Positions 12,248 to 24,323 of a DNA stretch of 64,000 nt are shown here, one piece after another. The DNA lies in the NCBI GenBank assembly GCA_035610835.1, contig CM069447.1:22307259-22371258 (forward strand). The letters are read 5' to 3'. The position numbers and the translations under genes were made by a program. The notes below the pieces were generated by a model. That model worked only from the letters and a program-made list of their open reading frames with translations, did no database searches and was not told where the DNA came from. Within the stretch, counting starts at the first letter, position 1; each line of letters opens with the position of its first letter. The DNA is from Ophiura sarsii. Taxonomy: Eukaryota > Echinodermata > Ophiuroidea > Amphilepidida > Ophiuridae.

Positions 12248-12326
12248 ATGAAGTGTAGACAGATAGTGACCCCATCATATAGTTCTTTGTTTTTACTGGC
12301 GACCTTTGTCTGCAGTTGGGCGCAAG
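12248..12326 (+). CDS. ITGB: integrin beta exon 1: signal peptide
   Basis: Encodes MKCRQIVTPSYSSLFLLATF followed by VCSWAQ, then one base of a split codon. It shows a short basic start, a hydrophobic core (LFLLATFVC) and a small-residue cleavage region. That is a typical secretory signal peptide for a type I membrane protein. The exon ends CAAG with donor GTGAGT (phase 1), which joins the phase-1 acceptor of exon 2 to give an Asp codon. The start is supported by A at -3 and an in-frame upstream stop. A signal peptide on its own exon is usual in integrin beta genes. Assignment rests on phase and position, because the peptide itself is not conserved. Confidence 0.75.
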
Positions 12327-12540
12327 GTGAGTATTGCAAACTGTCAGGGAGGAAGAAGTTAGAGGGGGTAGGGGGGGGGGGGGGGGGGGCGCTCAGTGGG
12401 TCCCAGCCAGATTGTACACATTTCCCTTCAAAATGAGATGCCACACCGGTATTATTTCAGAACCAAATACATTCCATGCAATGAGCTCTTTGAATTCCCA
12501 ATTTTGTATGCAATTTCCCAGCGCCATATACAGGGTGACC

Positions 12541-13222
12541 CAGAAAATGTTGAACCCAAAAATCACAAACTTAAAAAAAATAATTAAAAATAAAAATAAA
12601 TAAATATGGAATTTTGTTTTTCAACAGTTATGTAAACAATTTATTCAGCTTTCTGGAGAAATTTAGATCATGTAAATTGGCCTTACCAAACTAAAGATAC
12701 ACTTGATTGTGTGACAGGGGGTGTTTTCGCCCTTTTGTAAAAGTGAAAAAATTGTAACTTGGTTCAGATATGAAACTTAATTCTGTTCTAAGTACGGTGA
12801 GTTAAGTAATCTTTTATTTTGATCTGCATTCAAATTAACATTTTCAAATGAAGTCAAGGGGACTTCATTTGTATTGATCTTTAAACAATTCACTTCTGAG
12901 ATACATTACAGTCACAACAAAAGATCCCGATAAAAGTAAAAACAAATCGGAAAGAAATGGTTTCAAACAGGCACCCGCTCTGCTATGTAGCATGAAACCA
13001 TTTTTTTTTGCACTTCACTTACACTACAAAACAGCACTTCCTACAAAATTACACGTATTTTAAGTTTCGTGTGGCCTATTTTTATGATCTAAAATGTTTC
13101 AGAAAGTTAAATGTATGTGCACATAGCTGGTGAACGAGTTTTGCAATATTTTGTTATTTTAATGGTAAAAACAAATATTGAATTTTGTGATTTTTGGGTT
13201 CAACATTTTCTGGGTCACCCTG
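12541..13222. mobile_element. mariner-type non-autonomous element, TA TSD
   Basis: Starts CAGGGTGACCCAGAAAATG and ends with its reverse complement, with TIRs of about 40 bp continuing through TTGAACCCAAAAATCACAAA. It is flanked by TATA on both sides. CAGGGTG(A/T)CCC ends with TA insertion are typical of mariner-like elements. The body has no transposase. Confidence 0.85.
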
Positions 13223-13502
13223 TATAACATCAATTCTATTGAAAATATAGTCCTTTGAGATGTCATTTTGACCAATATTTGAATGAATATAGCTAAAACA
13301 ATGTTCCATTGACTAATATGTATTATAACTAACTTATTTTCAGTGTTCAAGACTCAAGAGATAACTTCCCTTCCAATATTGTTATGTATTTTCTTATTTT
13401 CACGACTAAAATGTTCCTCCAAATTCCCTCGCAAAGAACTTTTAATTATGTTCTGTATTTATAATTAGTATAATTCTCAAATCAAGTTATCGTATTTTGT
13501 AT

Positions 13503-13719
13503 CATATTATACAAAACTGATTTTTCAGAAACCTTTCCCAACTTTCAAGGTCGATCTCAAGGATTACTGTACAAATACTAGGCATGTTTATACTTATTTT
13601 AATGCCTTTCTCATGGTGATTCCAAATATGGTAATGAAATTCAATACTTCTTACAGTTTTTGAAACATTTTGGTGACATTTTGGAATGTCGTCTGCAGAC
13701 GCCTGCCGCGTGGAAAGTG
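13503..13719 (-). mobile_element. TTAA-family MITE (family B), left end lost
   Basis: A well-preserved copy from TACAAAACTGATTTTTCAG to CTGCCGCGTGGAAAGTG, with TTAA at 13720-13723. The opposite CACGCGGC terminus is missing. Confidence 0.75.
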
Positions 13720-14028
13720 TTAATGTCATCAGCAAGCTTGGTAATCTTGACATTCAAAAGCTTGTCCTACCTAATGGGAGTGATGTAATGTATTTATGAA
13801 AGGCATTTGTGACGTCACGGAAAAGAGGATTTAAAAGCAGTTCTGTGAAAGCAGAAGCTAAAACGATTGAAGTTTTAATAATCTGTGACGTGACGTAAAT
13901 GATGTTTAAATTTGTTTTTTGTTATAATTTGTTTGAAAAAACTTTTGAAACGTTAAATGTGTTACATCTTGAAACATGACACGTTGTGAAATTTGCAAGT
14001 GCTTTATCAGCAGTGTTACACTGTTAAA

Positions 14029-14479
14029 ACACTGTTTAAAAATGTGTTGTTTAAAACAATTTACCCAACTTTGTTTAAAATTTAAACAACATTGATAAAA
14101 TATACTTTGATTTTCATAAATTTTAACCAATAATTGTTTAAAATTTAACCAAAATTGTGCAAACATATTTTAAACAACTATTGAGCGATTCACCAGTTAA
14201 CTAACAGTTGTTTAAAAGAAACTGTTTTAAACAACTTGTCATTAGAAATTACTCAACGTTGTTTAAAACATGCTCTTTTAAACAACTGTTACTGTTAGAT
14301 AACCGGTGAATCGCTCAACGGTTTTAAAAAATATTTTTGCACAATGTTGGTTACATTTTAAACAACTATTGGTTAAATTTATGAAAATCAAAGTTTATTT
14401 AACCAATGTTGTTTAAAATTTAAACAATGTTGGCTAAATTTTTTTAAACAACAAACTTTTAAACAGTGTTTTAACAGTG
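14029..14479. mobile_element. palindromic MITE, TA TSD (family A, long copy)
   Basis: Has the same CACTGTTAAAACACTG ends and TA flanks as 1202-1434, but with an extra central palindrome (TAACTAACAGTTGTTTAAA and its complement). The words GTTGTTTAAA and TTTAAACAAC recur about a dozen times. The extra core suggests expansion by internal repeat duplication. Confidence 0.85.
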
Positions 14480-14797
14480 TATATCATACAGGGCACCTTT
14501 TTAGGTCAAAAAAATGCCCGATTCTGAGGGACAAAAATTATTAAAAATACATTCCATGTGTTTTGTTTTCAAAATACTAGTATGTTGGTAAGCCTTGCTA
14601 TATTATAGTCCGTTATCAAATATTGCTTTATCCCATTAAATTTCACCCCCTCCCGAGATATGATCATTCAGTAACAATAATAGTGTGAATCTCACTTTGG
14701 TCAATTTTGGACAGGAGTTGGATATTCAACTGAAAAACGCCATTGAGATTCCAATGATACATAATGATACCTCAATGTATTCTGTGAAAAGCATCTA

Positions 14798-15371
14798 CAG
14801 GGTTGCACAAAGTGCGGGAGCAGGGAGCACCGCTCCCGGGAAATAATGAGCAGAATTGGGGAAATAATGCTGAGTGGAAAAAGAAAAAAGTATTGGGGAA
14901 AAGGGTGAAAAGATGAAGTGAAAAAATGCAACTTTGGATTATGAGCTGTGGTTGCACAGGTACATACTAACGTGTGTATTGTTTTATTGCTTTTCCCCAG
15001 TGGCGGCGCTACAAGGAGGCAAGGGGGCATTACCCAAAAAAAAAACCAATCGACAATTTTAGCATAAAAAAGGCTCTCTTTTTTTGCGCTTCGCGCACAT
15101 TTTCATACTAAATTACGTTAAATTATACAAAATGTGACAATTTTAACGCAAAATGCCACACAAAAATGTTCGCGCACAGCATTTTTTTCATGCCCCCCTT
15201 AAAAATTCTTCCCAAGTGTTAAATTATTACTATGGTACTGGTACATCGAAACAACACTATAACTATCATATTGTAATCTGAGTTTTATCAAACCTGTAAG
15301 ACTTGTGTAGGTGGGGAAATGTTAAGCTCAAAACCTTGCTCCTGGGGAAGAAACAACTTTGTGCAACCCTG
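14798..15371. mobile_element. hAT-like non-autonomous element with exact 8-bp TSD
   Basis: Starts CAGGGTTGCACAAAG and ends GTTGTGCAACCCTG... in inverse complement form, flanked by identical AGCATCTA copies (14790-14797, 15372-15379). Inner TIR words include GAGCAGGGAGC and GCTCCTGGGGAAG. At about 15000 a CAGTGGCGGCGCTAC start suggests a second hAT end nested inside. No transposase. Confidence 0.85.
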
Positions 15372-15379
15372 AGCATCTA

Positions 15380-16011
15380 TATATGATAATATTCTGTGGT
15401 TTGTCATGGATAATGTGGCTGAATATATGTTTTTCTGCTCAAATTGAACTAACTTTATCACTGTCCATGTATAGTATGTAGGTAGATTATTGTTGATTTT
15501 ATTGATATGTTCAATTACACACTTACTGACGATTCTAATAAAATAGTTCTGTCCTCATGAAAAGTGGCCAAAGCTGAATTTGACTTGTTTGAGTAGAATT
15601 GCTATATTAATTACTGATAAATTGATAACGAAAGCTCCAACATGGATAGACAAAAATTCTTATGACACATTCAAGATTGCTAAAAATGATTATCATTAAT
15701 ATATTACACGCGTACAATATCGATATTTTTCACGGCCACAAAAATTATGTTTCACATGGGACACTTTTTTTGACACGCCTTGTATTAAAGAAAGGGAATT
15801 GCTATCGTTAAAATAACGTCTGTAATTCTATAGTCTATCATGTCTATAGTCTATATACACTTTTAACCAAATGACATCGATCTATATCAATGCATTCATC
15901 TTCAATCTATAGTTAATTATGGTAACATGTCAATTTAAATGTTAAATCAATGTAAAAACATAATTATGATAATTAACAATAAAATATCAAATATAAGACA
16001 AATACATTATG
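15380..16011. other. intron 1 stretch, nothing recognised
   Basis: AT-rich intron sequence without coding-like frames or bounded repeats. Confidence 0.4.
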
Positions 16012-16015
16012 TTAA

Positions 16016-16234
16016 CTCTTTCCACGCGGCAGGCGTCTGCAGACGACATTTCAATTTTTCACAAAAGGCTTAACAAATGTTAACATTATTGTATTTAATC
16101 ACCATATTATGAGTAATGCATTGACATAAGTACAAACATGCCCATTATTGGTTCTGTAATCCTTGAGATTGACCTTGAAAGTTGGAAAAGGTTTCTGAAA
16201 ATCTGTTTTGTATACTAAAATAGCCGCGTGGAAA
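16016..16234 (+). mobile_element. TTAA-family MITE (family B), both ends present
   Basis: TTAA at 16012-16015 and 16235-16238 flank ends CTCTTTCCACGCGGC and TAGCCGCGTGGAAA. This is the same family as 62751-62988 in the same orientation. TTAA duplications fit piggyBac-type insertion; the superfamily is inferred. Confidence 0.85.
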
Positions 16235-16832
16235 TTAATGGTGAATTCATCACTTATAAGAGTGCGGTGACGGCTGTAAAAATAATGAGTGCAAAAGGTT
16301 ATTGTAAATATAAGATATCCAACAACATTGCTGTCAGAAATTTGTAAATAAAATTGCCACATTCAAGGTAATATAAAACTCACAAATGTTTAAAATATGG
16401 AATATTATGTAGGTGACGTTATGTATTGAAGACCCCTAATACTATGAAACAATGACTCATATCAATGATTGATATCCCTTTGGTGGTCGATGAAAGTGAA
16501 AACATTTGATACATTTTATAAAGTTGGTTGACAATTGTCATGTAGCTTCCGGTTAAGACACTACTATAAAGCCACATGTTTACTAAAATATAAACGACGT
16601 CTTCGTTTTGCACAATTTTTATTTGGACACTCTGTAGTCACGTAGGCCTATGCGAAGCACCATCGGGCCGTGGGGCACATGTAGCCTTGGTGCAGCGTTA
16701 CTAGAAGTAAAAGGACGAAGATAGGAAGTACTCACTGTATACAGCATAATACCATTAATTTGTCAACATACTCAAGGGTGTACAAATTGTTTCTTTTAAA
16801 TATGAAAAACGCGTAAACGGTAAGCTTTAGTT

Positions 16833-17297
16833 TCAAAAGGATAGGCATAATATGTATAGGTAAAGATCAGTTTCATTATGCATCGGTATTGCTGATCTTT
16901 TGGGACTAAAAGTAAAAGAACCGTGGAACCGGGACCGGAACATATCGGCGGCAGCACGACAGTCACGGGGCCCAGGCGGGGCGGGGCCGAAAAACTCGAT
17001 ATTGCCGGGCCAAGATAAAACATCATATAACTTGAACTTTTGTTCTGGGAACAAGTTCCCCTGCAGCCAAATCACAATTTCATTGACTTCGGCTACATGA
17101 CCGCGATCTTTATCAAAGTGAAGCAGACACAAAAGGTGTTGCACTTCCGGTGCTGATACGGGAGATATTAAAAGAGGTGTCACATTGGCAATGCAGGATA
17201 CATCCTCCATATCCGCAGATATCTTGCCACAAAATAAAGATAGGCCTAGGCTCGGTTTTGTACGGAACTGGGACTTGGGGTGATATATTGAAGTCAC
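16833..17297 (-). CDS. unassigned open frame, possible gene fragment
   Basis: A 154-codon minus-strand frame in locally GC-richer DNA, containing DRGHVAEVNEIVIWLQGNLF and LYDVLSWPGNIEFFGP. I do not recognise a family. Composition and length stand out from the surrounding AT-rich intron, so a processed pseudogene, transposon fragment or exon of a nested gene is possible. Its upstream side overlaps a dispersed repeat also present at 51105-51215. No splice pattern supports it. Confidence 0.2.
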   Translation of the reverse strand: MTSIYHPKSQFRTKPSLGLSLFCGKISADMEDVSCIANVTPLLISPVSAPEVQHLLCLLHFDKDRGHVAEVNEIVIWLQGNLFPEQKFKLYDVLSWPGNIEFFGPAPPGPRDCRAAADMFRSRFHGSFTFSPKRSAIPMHNETDLYLYILCLSF

Positions 17298-17395
17298 GTA
17301 GAAATGGTGGTCTCGTGCATCGGAAGAGCAAAAATCCGAGCACGTTAAAAAGTCACAGATTCCTTCGTAAAGAGTAGGGGATCATCCCGGTGCTG
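17285..17395 (+). repeat. dispersed repeat, copy 1
   Basis: Matches the reverse complement of 51105-51215 at high identity. Shared words are TAGAAATGGTGGTC, CGTGCATCGGAAGAGCAAAA, AAAAGTCACAGA and GTAAAGAGTAGGGGATCATC. Its family is unknown. Confidence 0.75.
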
Positions 17396-17396
17396 C

Positions 17397-17583
17397 GTCC
17401 AAAACTAGGGTTTGTCCAAAACCCGGGTTTTGCCCTGCGCAAAACCCGGGTTTTGCGCAAGCCCCTATTGTCGAGCATACAAAAACGGGGCCTTGCACAA
17501 AACCCGGGTTTTGTTCACGTTATTTCTGCGCAAAACCCGGGTTTTGGACAGTTACGAAAAACCCGGGTTTTGCGCAGAAATAC
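17397..17583. repeat. cluster of five AAAACCCGGGTTTT palindromes
   Basis: Four perfect 16-bp palindromes CAAAACCCGGGTTTTG lie at 17417-17432, 17440-17455, 17498-17513 and 17531-17546. A fifth core lies at 17558-17571. The last two form an inverted repeat closed by TTTCTGCGC and GCGCAGAAA. A related pair is at 41128-41172. Function unknown. Confidence 0.9.
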
Positions 17584-19139
17584 ACCGTGCAGTTCATGCA
17601 TGGCATACTGGTTGTTTGTTATATATAGCGGGGAATATCAGTAATCTTGTTGTGACTGCCGTTTCTATGTAAACTATTAGACTTTGGTTTTATTATTTGA
17701 TGTGGTTTTATATTGTTTAATGAATTAATGAATGGTTCAATGGGCCGTGAGACACATTTTTGCAATTGTTCCTGATGTGTGTTGAGTGAGTGTAAATATT
17801 AGGCCCTATATAATATACTGATTAACTTGTAGGCTACTTAAAATTAAAGTTAGGAGTGGGGGTGGCACTCAGATTAAAACGTGGATGTTGGTTTTTTTTA
17901 CGACAACACGTGTATGGAAACTTTACTTTCTATAAGGAGTTTAACCCCGAATCATTTGGATGTTTAGTTAATTGTAAATATTTGAGTGGGAGGAATGGGT
18001 ATATCACTGTGGTTAAATATCTTCAGAGCTCAAAATATTCGCAACATGTGGGTTTCGCGTGGGAAGGGCACTTGCATGCATGTTGGATGATTTACCCCCC
18101 CCCCCCCTAACCCTAATGAACACTGGTGCCACAACCATAATCACAATTGATAGTTGCATAGATTCACGGGTCTTTACTTCTAATACCCGCATCTGGGGCG
18201 GGATGCCATGCCTGTGATCGGAAGGGGGAAATCCCACTAGTAACATGCATTACCCAGATTTTATTTTGTATAGGTCGCCCTATCGAATATGGTCACGGGG
18301 TTCTATATATTAAGGGGGTGCAGTGAGTCCTTTTAGCGGATTTCCTTATTTCAATGATATTCGAGCTGAATCAGGCCTATACTAATTCAGCACTGTGTGG
18401 CATTTCACCTAATTGCATTCGGTTTGTCCTCATTTTTGTCTGTTTTCATCTTTTATTTGTGGCCTCTCTCTCACTCCGGACTGCGGCATATTGATGGTGT
18501 GCCCAGTAAATTAAAACGACGACTTCCAGCTGTCAACTTGCCGCCAAGTCAGCTCAGAAGTTGCGGGGGTGCCGAAGTTTAAGGATGTATGAATTTGGCC
18601 GGTATATCACAAACTGGGTTTTACACTGACATTGGAAACGGGTATAGGTATGTGCCGCGCTGAACAACCCTTTTTATCTGCTGCTACATGTACCGCTATG
18701 ACCCTCTTTGAGCCCGTATCAGTTCTTAGACGCCTATTCCATTGAACATTCAAAAATCGCGAAATTTTGCGTTCCCAAAGCCGCAATTATTCTTCGAACA
18801 TTTTGCGTTCCAAAACAACAACAAAAAACCACATTTGCGCTGTTGCTAATCAAAATTGAATAGTCCAGTTCTCAAGACCTTCCTTTTTCGAAAAAAAATC
18901 AGTTTCTAAGACCCTATTTGTTGTCATAAAATCCACTCAGTTCAGATCTGTAGCCCCCCCCCCCCCACCTCCCCTTTTTTGAGACCCTGGACGGCACGCA
19001 CACTACCCAAAAAACGTCGTGTACCAGCTCCGCAGTTTTACCGCCAAATTACATAATTATATGTGGTGCAGTGGTGGAACTTCAGATTTTCCAACTAGCC
19101 AGTCGGGCAAGTAACTCACAGAATTTACCTGCCCGACAA
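17584..19139. other. intron 1 stretch, no gene seen
   Basis: No recognised coding or RNA feature. C-runs lie at about 18096-18108 and 18955-18967. Confidence 0.4.
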
Positions 19140-19329
19140 AAATTCCACCAGCCCAAGGTTTTTTCTTAATATTTTGCAGCAAACAATTAAGAGCAAGTAC
19201 TTTTAAATTACAATTACCTGTTTTTGTCTTTATTGTACGATGTTCCACTGTAACCCTATAGCCCGTAACAGCTCCTCGTATTCATCATGTTCTTCAATCA
19301 AATATTCTTTAATCTCCTATCCACCTGAT
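19140..19329 (+). repeat. direct repeat flanking the minisatellite, left copy
   Basis: About 185 bp, starting TTCCACCAGCCCAAGGTTTT and ending CCACCTGATCTCCT. It is nearly identical to 21628-21815. The two copies bracket the 38-bp array exactly. Confidence 0.9.
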
Positions 19330-21627
19330 CTCCTTGAGACTTGGTATCAATTGAAGATAGCAACCTACTCTGATAGACTTTCTATCTATTGAAGATAGCA
19401 ACTTACTCTGATAGACTTGGTATCTACTGAAGATAGCAACTTACTCTGATATACTTGCTGTCTACTGAAGATAGCAACTTATTCTGATAGACTTGGTATC
19501 AATTGAAGATAACAATTTACTTTAATAGACTTGCTATCTACTGAAGATAGCATCATATGTTAATAGCTTTGGTATCAATTGAAGATAGCAATTTACTCTG
19601 ATAGACTTGCTATCTTCTGAAGATAGGAAATTACTCTGATATACTTGCTATCTACAGAAGATAACAACTTACTCTGATAGACTTGATATCTCCTGAAGAT
19701 AACAACTTACTCTGATATACTTGCTATCAATTGAAGATAACAACTTATTCTGATAGACTTGGTATCAATTGAAGATAACAATTTACTCTAATAGACTTGC
19801 TATCTACTGAAGATGGCATCATATTTTAATAGCTTTGGTATCAATTGAAGATAGCAATTTACTCTGATAGACTTGCTATCTTCTGAAGATAGGAAAATAC
19901 TCTGATATACTTGCTATCTACAGAAGATAACAACTTACTCTGATATACTTGATATCTCCTGAAGATAACAACTTACTCTGATATACTTGCTATCAATTGA
20001 AGATAACAACTTATTCTGATAGACTTGGTATCAATTGAAGATAACAATTTACTCTAATAGACTTGCTATCTACTGAAGATAGCATCATATTTTAATAGCT
20101 TTGGTATCAATTGAAGATAGCAATTTACTCTGATAGACTTGCTATCTTCTGAAGATAGGAAAATACTCTGATATACTTGCTATCTACAGAAGATAACAAC
20201 TTACTCTGATAGACTTGATATCTCCTGAAGATAACAACTTACTCTGATATACTTGATATCTCCTGAAGATAACAACTTACTCTGATATACTTGCGATCTT
20301 CTGAAGATAGCAACTTACTCTGATATACTTGCTATCTACTGAAGATAGCAACTTACTCTGATATACTTGCTATCTACTGAAGATAACAACTTATTCTGAT
20401 AGACTTGGTATCAATTGAAGATAGCAACCTACTCTAATATATTTGGTGTCTACTGCAGATAGCAATTTACTCTGATATACTTGCTATCTACTGAAGATAG
20501 CAATTTACTCTGATAGACTTGCTATCTACTGAAGATAGCATCTTACTCTGATATACTTGCTAAATCATTTACTGAAGATAGCAACTTATTCTGCTAGACT
20601 TGGTATCAATTGAAGATAGCAATTTACTCTGATAGGTAGCTACATACTCTGATAGACTTCGTGTCTACTGAAGATAGCAACTTACTCTGATATATTTGCT
20701 ATCTACAGAAGATAACAACTTACTCTGATAGACTTGATATCTCCTGAAGATAACAACTTATTCTGATAGACTTGGTATCAATTGAAGATAACAATTTACT
20801 CTAATAGACTTGCTATCTACTGAAGATAGCATCATATTTTAATAGCTTTGGTATCAATTGAAGATAGCAATTTACTCTGATAGACTTGCTATCTTCTGAA
20901 GATAGGAAAATACTCTGATATACTTGCTATCTACAGAAGATAACAACTTACTCTGATAGACTTGATATCTCCTGAAGATAACAACTTACTCTGATAGACT
21001 TGATATCTCCTGAAGATAACAACTTACTCTGATATACTTGCGATCTTCTGAAGATAGCAACTTACTCTGATATACTTGCTATCTACTGAAGATAGCAACT
21101 TACTCTGATATACTTGCTATCTACTGAAGATAACAACTTATTCTGATAGACTTGGTATCAATTGAAGATAGCAACCTACTCTAATATATTTGGTGTCTAC
21201 TGCAGATAGCAATTTACTCTGATATACTTGCTATCTACTGAAGATAGCAATTTACTCTGATAGACTTGCTATCTACTGAAGATAGCATCTTACTCTGATA
21301 TACTTGCTAAATCATTTACTGAAGATAGCAACTTATTCTGCTAGACTTGGTATCAATTGAAGATAGCAATTTACTCTGATAGATAGCTACATACTCTGAT
21401 AGACTTCGTGTCTACTGAAGATAGCAACTTACTCTGATATACTTGCTATCTACTGAAGATAGCATCTTATTCTAATAGACTTGGTATCAATTGAAGTTGA
21501 AGATAGCAATTTATTCTGATAGAATTGCTATCTTCTGAAGATAGAAAATTACTCTGATATACATGCTATCTACAGAAGATAACAACTTACTCTGATAGAC
21601 TTGATATCTACTGAAGATAGCAACTTA
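19330..21627 (+). repeat. 38-bp minisatellite with higher-order periods of 266 and 747 bp
   Basis: About 60 units, typically ACTCTGATAGACTTGCTATC then TACTGAAGATAGCAACTT. Each unit contains a hairpin, TTGCTATCT-loop-AGATAGCAA. The variant word CATCATAT(G/T)TTAATAGC recurs at 19551, 19817, 20083 and 20830. The steps of 266 bp are exactly seven units, followed by a 747-bp step. A second marker, ATTTGGTGTCTACTGCAG, recurs at 20441 and 21188, again 747 bp. Blocks have therefore been duplicated in tandem recently. Confidence 0.95.
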
Positions 21628-21815
21628 TTCCACCAGCCCAAGGTTTTTTCATAATATTTTGCAGCAAACAATTAAGAGCAAGAGTACTTTTAAATTACAA
21701 TTACATGTTTTTGACTTTATTGTACGATGTTCCACTGTAATCCTAGCCCGTAACAGCTCCTCGTATTCATCATGTTCTTCAATCCAATATTCTTTAATCT
21801 CATATCCACCTGATC
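21628..21815 (+). repeat. direct repeat flanking the minisatellite, right copy
   Basis: Second copy of 19140-19329, with a handful of substitutions and a 2-bp insertion (AAGAGCAAGAGTAC against AAGAGCAAGTAC). Confidence 0.9.
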
Positions 21816-23114
21816 TCCTATATCATCATGACACACGGACACAAAAGTTACCCGGTTATGGTGGGCGAGCGGGTCTTATTTCCATCCCTGATGTTGTGCC
21901 CTTAAAGTAAATTCTCCCCCCACCCACCAGTTGTAGTCGAGTCTGAACCTCTCAAGTCTGAGTCCTTACCAGTATCAGAAATGTACCTCAATCATATAGC
22001 ACAATAAATGTGAAGTCAAAGTTGTTCCTCGGTTTACCATTCATTTTGCTGTCTACTAATAGGCCAACATATCAGTGATGTCAACATGATGAATTTTAAC
22101 TTTCGCATCCCCATACATGGAAAATATTGATGCCATGAAATTATAGGCATAAGAATTGATTCAGATATTCAAAAAGTGTCCAGATGTTATTAGGTGTTCT
22201 ATTCTGTAGGCATGGTAGGGCAACCCTTCCCATGCCGTTTCCCTAAATTCTATCAATTTTTTAAGAGCGCTGTCACAGGAAGCTGAACATTGCCAATGAA
22301 ATATCCTTTTTGTAGGAAATGTTATCATTTTGTTTAACAGTATACTATATACTGACACAAAACACCTAACGACCATTTACAAACAGCCTTCTATTTCATA
22401 TGTTTATTATAACTTTAATTTTGGTTCCTTCAAATTGTGTTTTATTGCTTGTAACAGTTATCAATAGGTATTTCCAACAGCATAATTTAAGTCTTAAATT
22501 GCATTCATGGTGATTTATGACATTGTTTGTAAACTGTTGAAGATTGGATGACTAAATAAATAAATATTTAATACTGCAAAAAAATAAGCCAATATTATTA
22601 TTAACTGGACTCAGGCACAATTCATGAGTCCCTAAGTGCCCATGTCCTTCACCTCCAAGTCTGAGTCCTTCAAAATGGGGACTCAAGACCGGTTTGAGTC
22701 CAAGTCCGGACTTAAGTATCCCACACCCAATAATTTTGACAAAATTGGCTATATTATTTAATATTAATGGCAAGTCAAAGTGCCAACAAACAATAGGTAT
22801 AGAGATGGTGCAGAATGTTTATACCCATCAATAGAAAGTCCGCTGTTTTCAGCTATTTTGTCTTCAATACATAGGTTTTGAGCCAATCTCTCCCAGATTA
22901 TGTAGGCACATTTATTGCTAGTAACAAAGCATTATGGGATTTTGCATCTCTTTAAATTATTCTTCATATACATTTGAGATATGATATGGTTGTATACATT
23001 ATGGCAATGTTCTTTAAAAAAAAAGTATCGGCATGCTGTAAAATGAGGCGACACAAATTCTGATTCAACTGAACACAGCTTTATTTTTACACTCCACCCA
23101 ACCCTTATATATCA
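21816..23114. other. intron 1 stretch, no gene seen
   Basis: Contains short GACTCAAG/GAGTCC words around 22600-22720 but no bounded element or gene. Confidence 0.35.
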
Positions 23115-23330
23115 GTGGCGGATCCAGGATTAAAATTCACGGGGGGTTGACACAAAACAAAATCGTAAAAGGTCCCCAATTTTTTTCAAAAAAACCCGCA
23201 GGGTACAAGTGGCAAATGTACCGACGGAACCTACCCATGTCTCTGAAAAAGGTAAAGTGGTACACAAAAAAGGTATATTGTCAAATTTTACGGGGGGCGC
23301 CAGCCCCCTCCCCCTGTATCTGCCACTGTT
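23115..23330. mobile_element. short hAT-like element, CAGTGGCGGATCCAGG end
   Basis: Begins CAGTGGCGGATCCAGG and ends CCTGTATCTGCCACTG. An inverted, partly rearranged copy of the body lies at about 54505-54700, sharing GGTACAAGTGGCAAATGTAC and ACGGGGGGCGCC-like words. The 8-bp flanks do not match clearly. Confidence 0.65.
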
Positions 23331-23430
23331 TATGAGGGGCATTCAAAAAGTTCTACCTCCTACCTTCATAACTTTGTTCTAATATTTAATTAGCCACTCT
23401 TATGAACTGTGTTTTCCGTTTATGGTATAA

Positions 23431-24319
23431 GGGCGATTCCACGGTAACACGCGTTACATTTAAGCGCGCCATTCTTTATTCTCCACTCTATAACTGTAAA
23501 AGTAATTTGAATGAAGTTTTCATCTTTTGTATTGTAATACCCAAGACTTAGGCTAGATCCTCATGCTAACACCAATATGAAATATTAGCTCATGTTAATG
23601 TAAGACCGCTCCGAATATCGGTAACACACGTTACGAAAAAAGACGCACTAAAAAAATCCCAACTTTGGTTTGCTTGTGTATTTCAACTAACCAACCTACA
23701 ATCAATTGGTCACTACTGTAAGCAAGTACCTTTAAAGGTTTATAAAACTAGAATAATAACAAGAATTAAAGTTCTCACTTTTTTGTCAAATGCAAAATAG
23801 TCGGTAACACATGTTTCGGTAACATGCGTTACACTTTGTCCAGCTATAATTTACTAGCCTTAGATTCATTATTATATTTCTAAATTAAAATTAATTTTGA
23901 CTTTGGCAATTGAACTAACATATTAATCATAAATAGTGATAAATAACACTTGAAAAATTGAGGTTTTAGTACATTTTCCTGAATATGAGTTTGGTAACAC
24001 GCGTTACGACATTTTGATGGCCTATTGTAGAGTGGTGGTTATGAATTTATCTAATTATTGACTATTTTTAAATAGGGCCTAACTAGTAGAATTAAAATTA
24101 TAAGTGGCGTAACTTAAAACCAAATCAATAAAGTATATATTTTCATTTTCCATTTTTGGGGTAAGAAAAGTAGAGTTTTTTCATAGTTAACATTAGCCAA
24201 ATGTTGTAACATTTTTTTCCTGAACCTTTGCATGAGCTTTGAACAACATAGAGGTAAAAATAAATCTTTTGGAGCAATTTTCAGTTTTTTTGCTCCGTCA
24301 CATTTTCATGGAATCACCC
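23431..24319. mobile_element. 4-bp-TSD element with internal GGTAACACGCGTTAC repeats
   Basis: Ends GGGCGATTCCACGG and CATGGAATCACCC, flanked by ATAA on both sides (23427-23430, 24320-24323). The word GGTAACACGCGTTAC occurs beside the left end and again, with small changes, near 23619, 23800, 23817 and 23992. The ends and architecture relate it to 33347-35015, but the internal word differs. No coding capacity. Superfamily not identified. Confidence 0.75.
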
Positions 24320-24323
24320 ATAA

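Noticed and set aside
19330..21627. Regular repeat array resembling a CRISPR at first sight
   Set aside because: Units abut with no unique spacers, the host is an animal, and there are no cas genes; it is a minisatellite.
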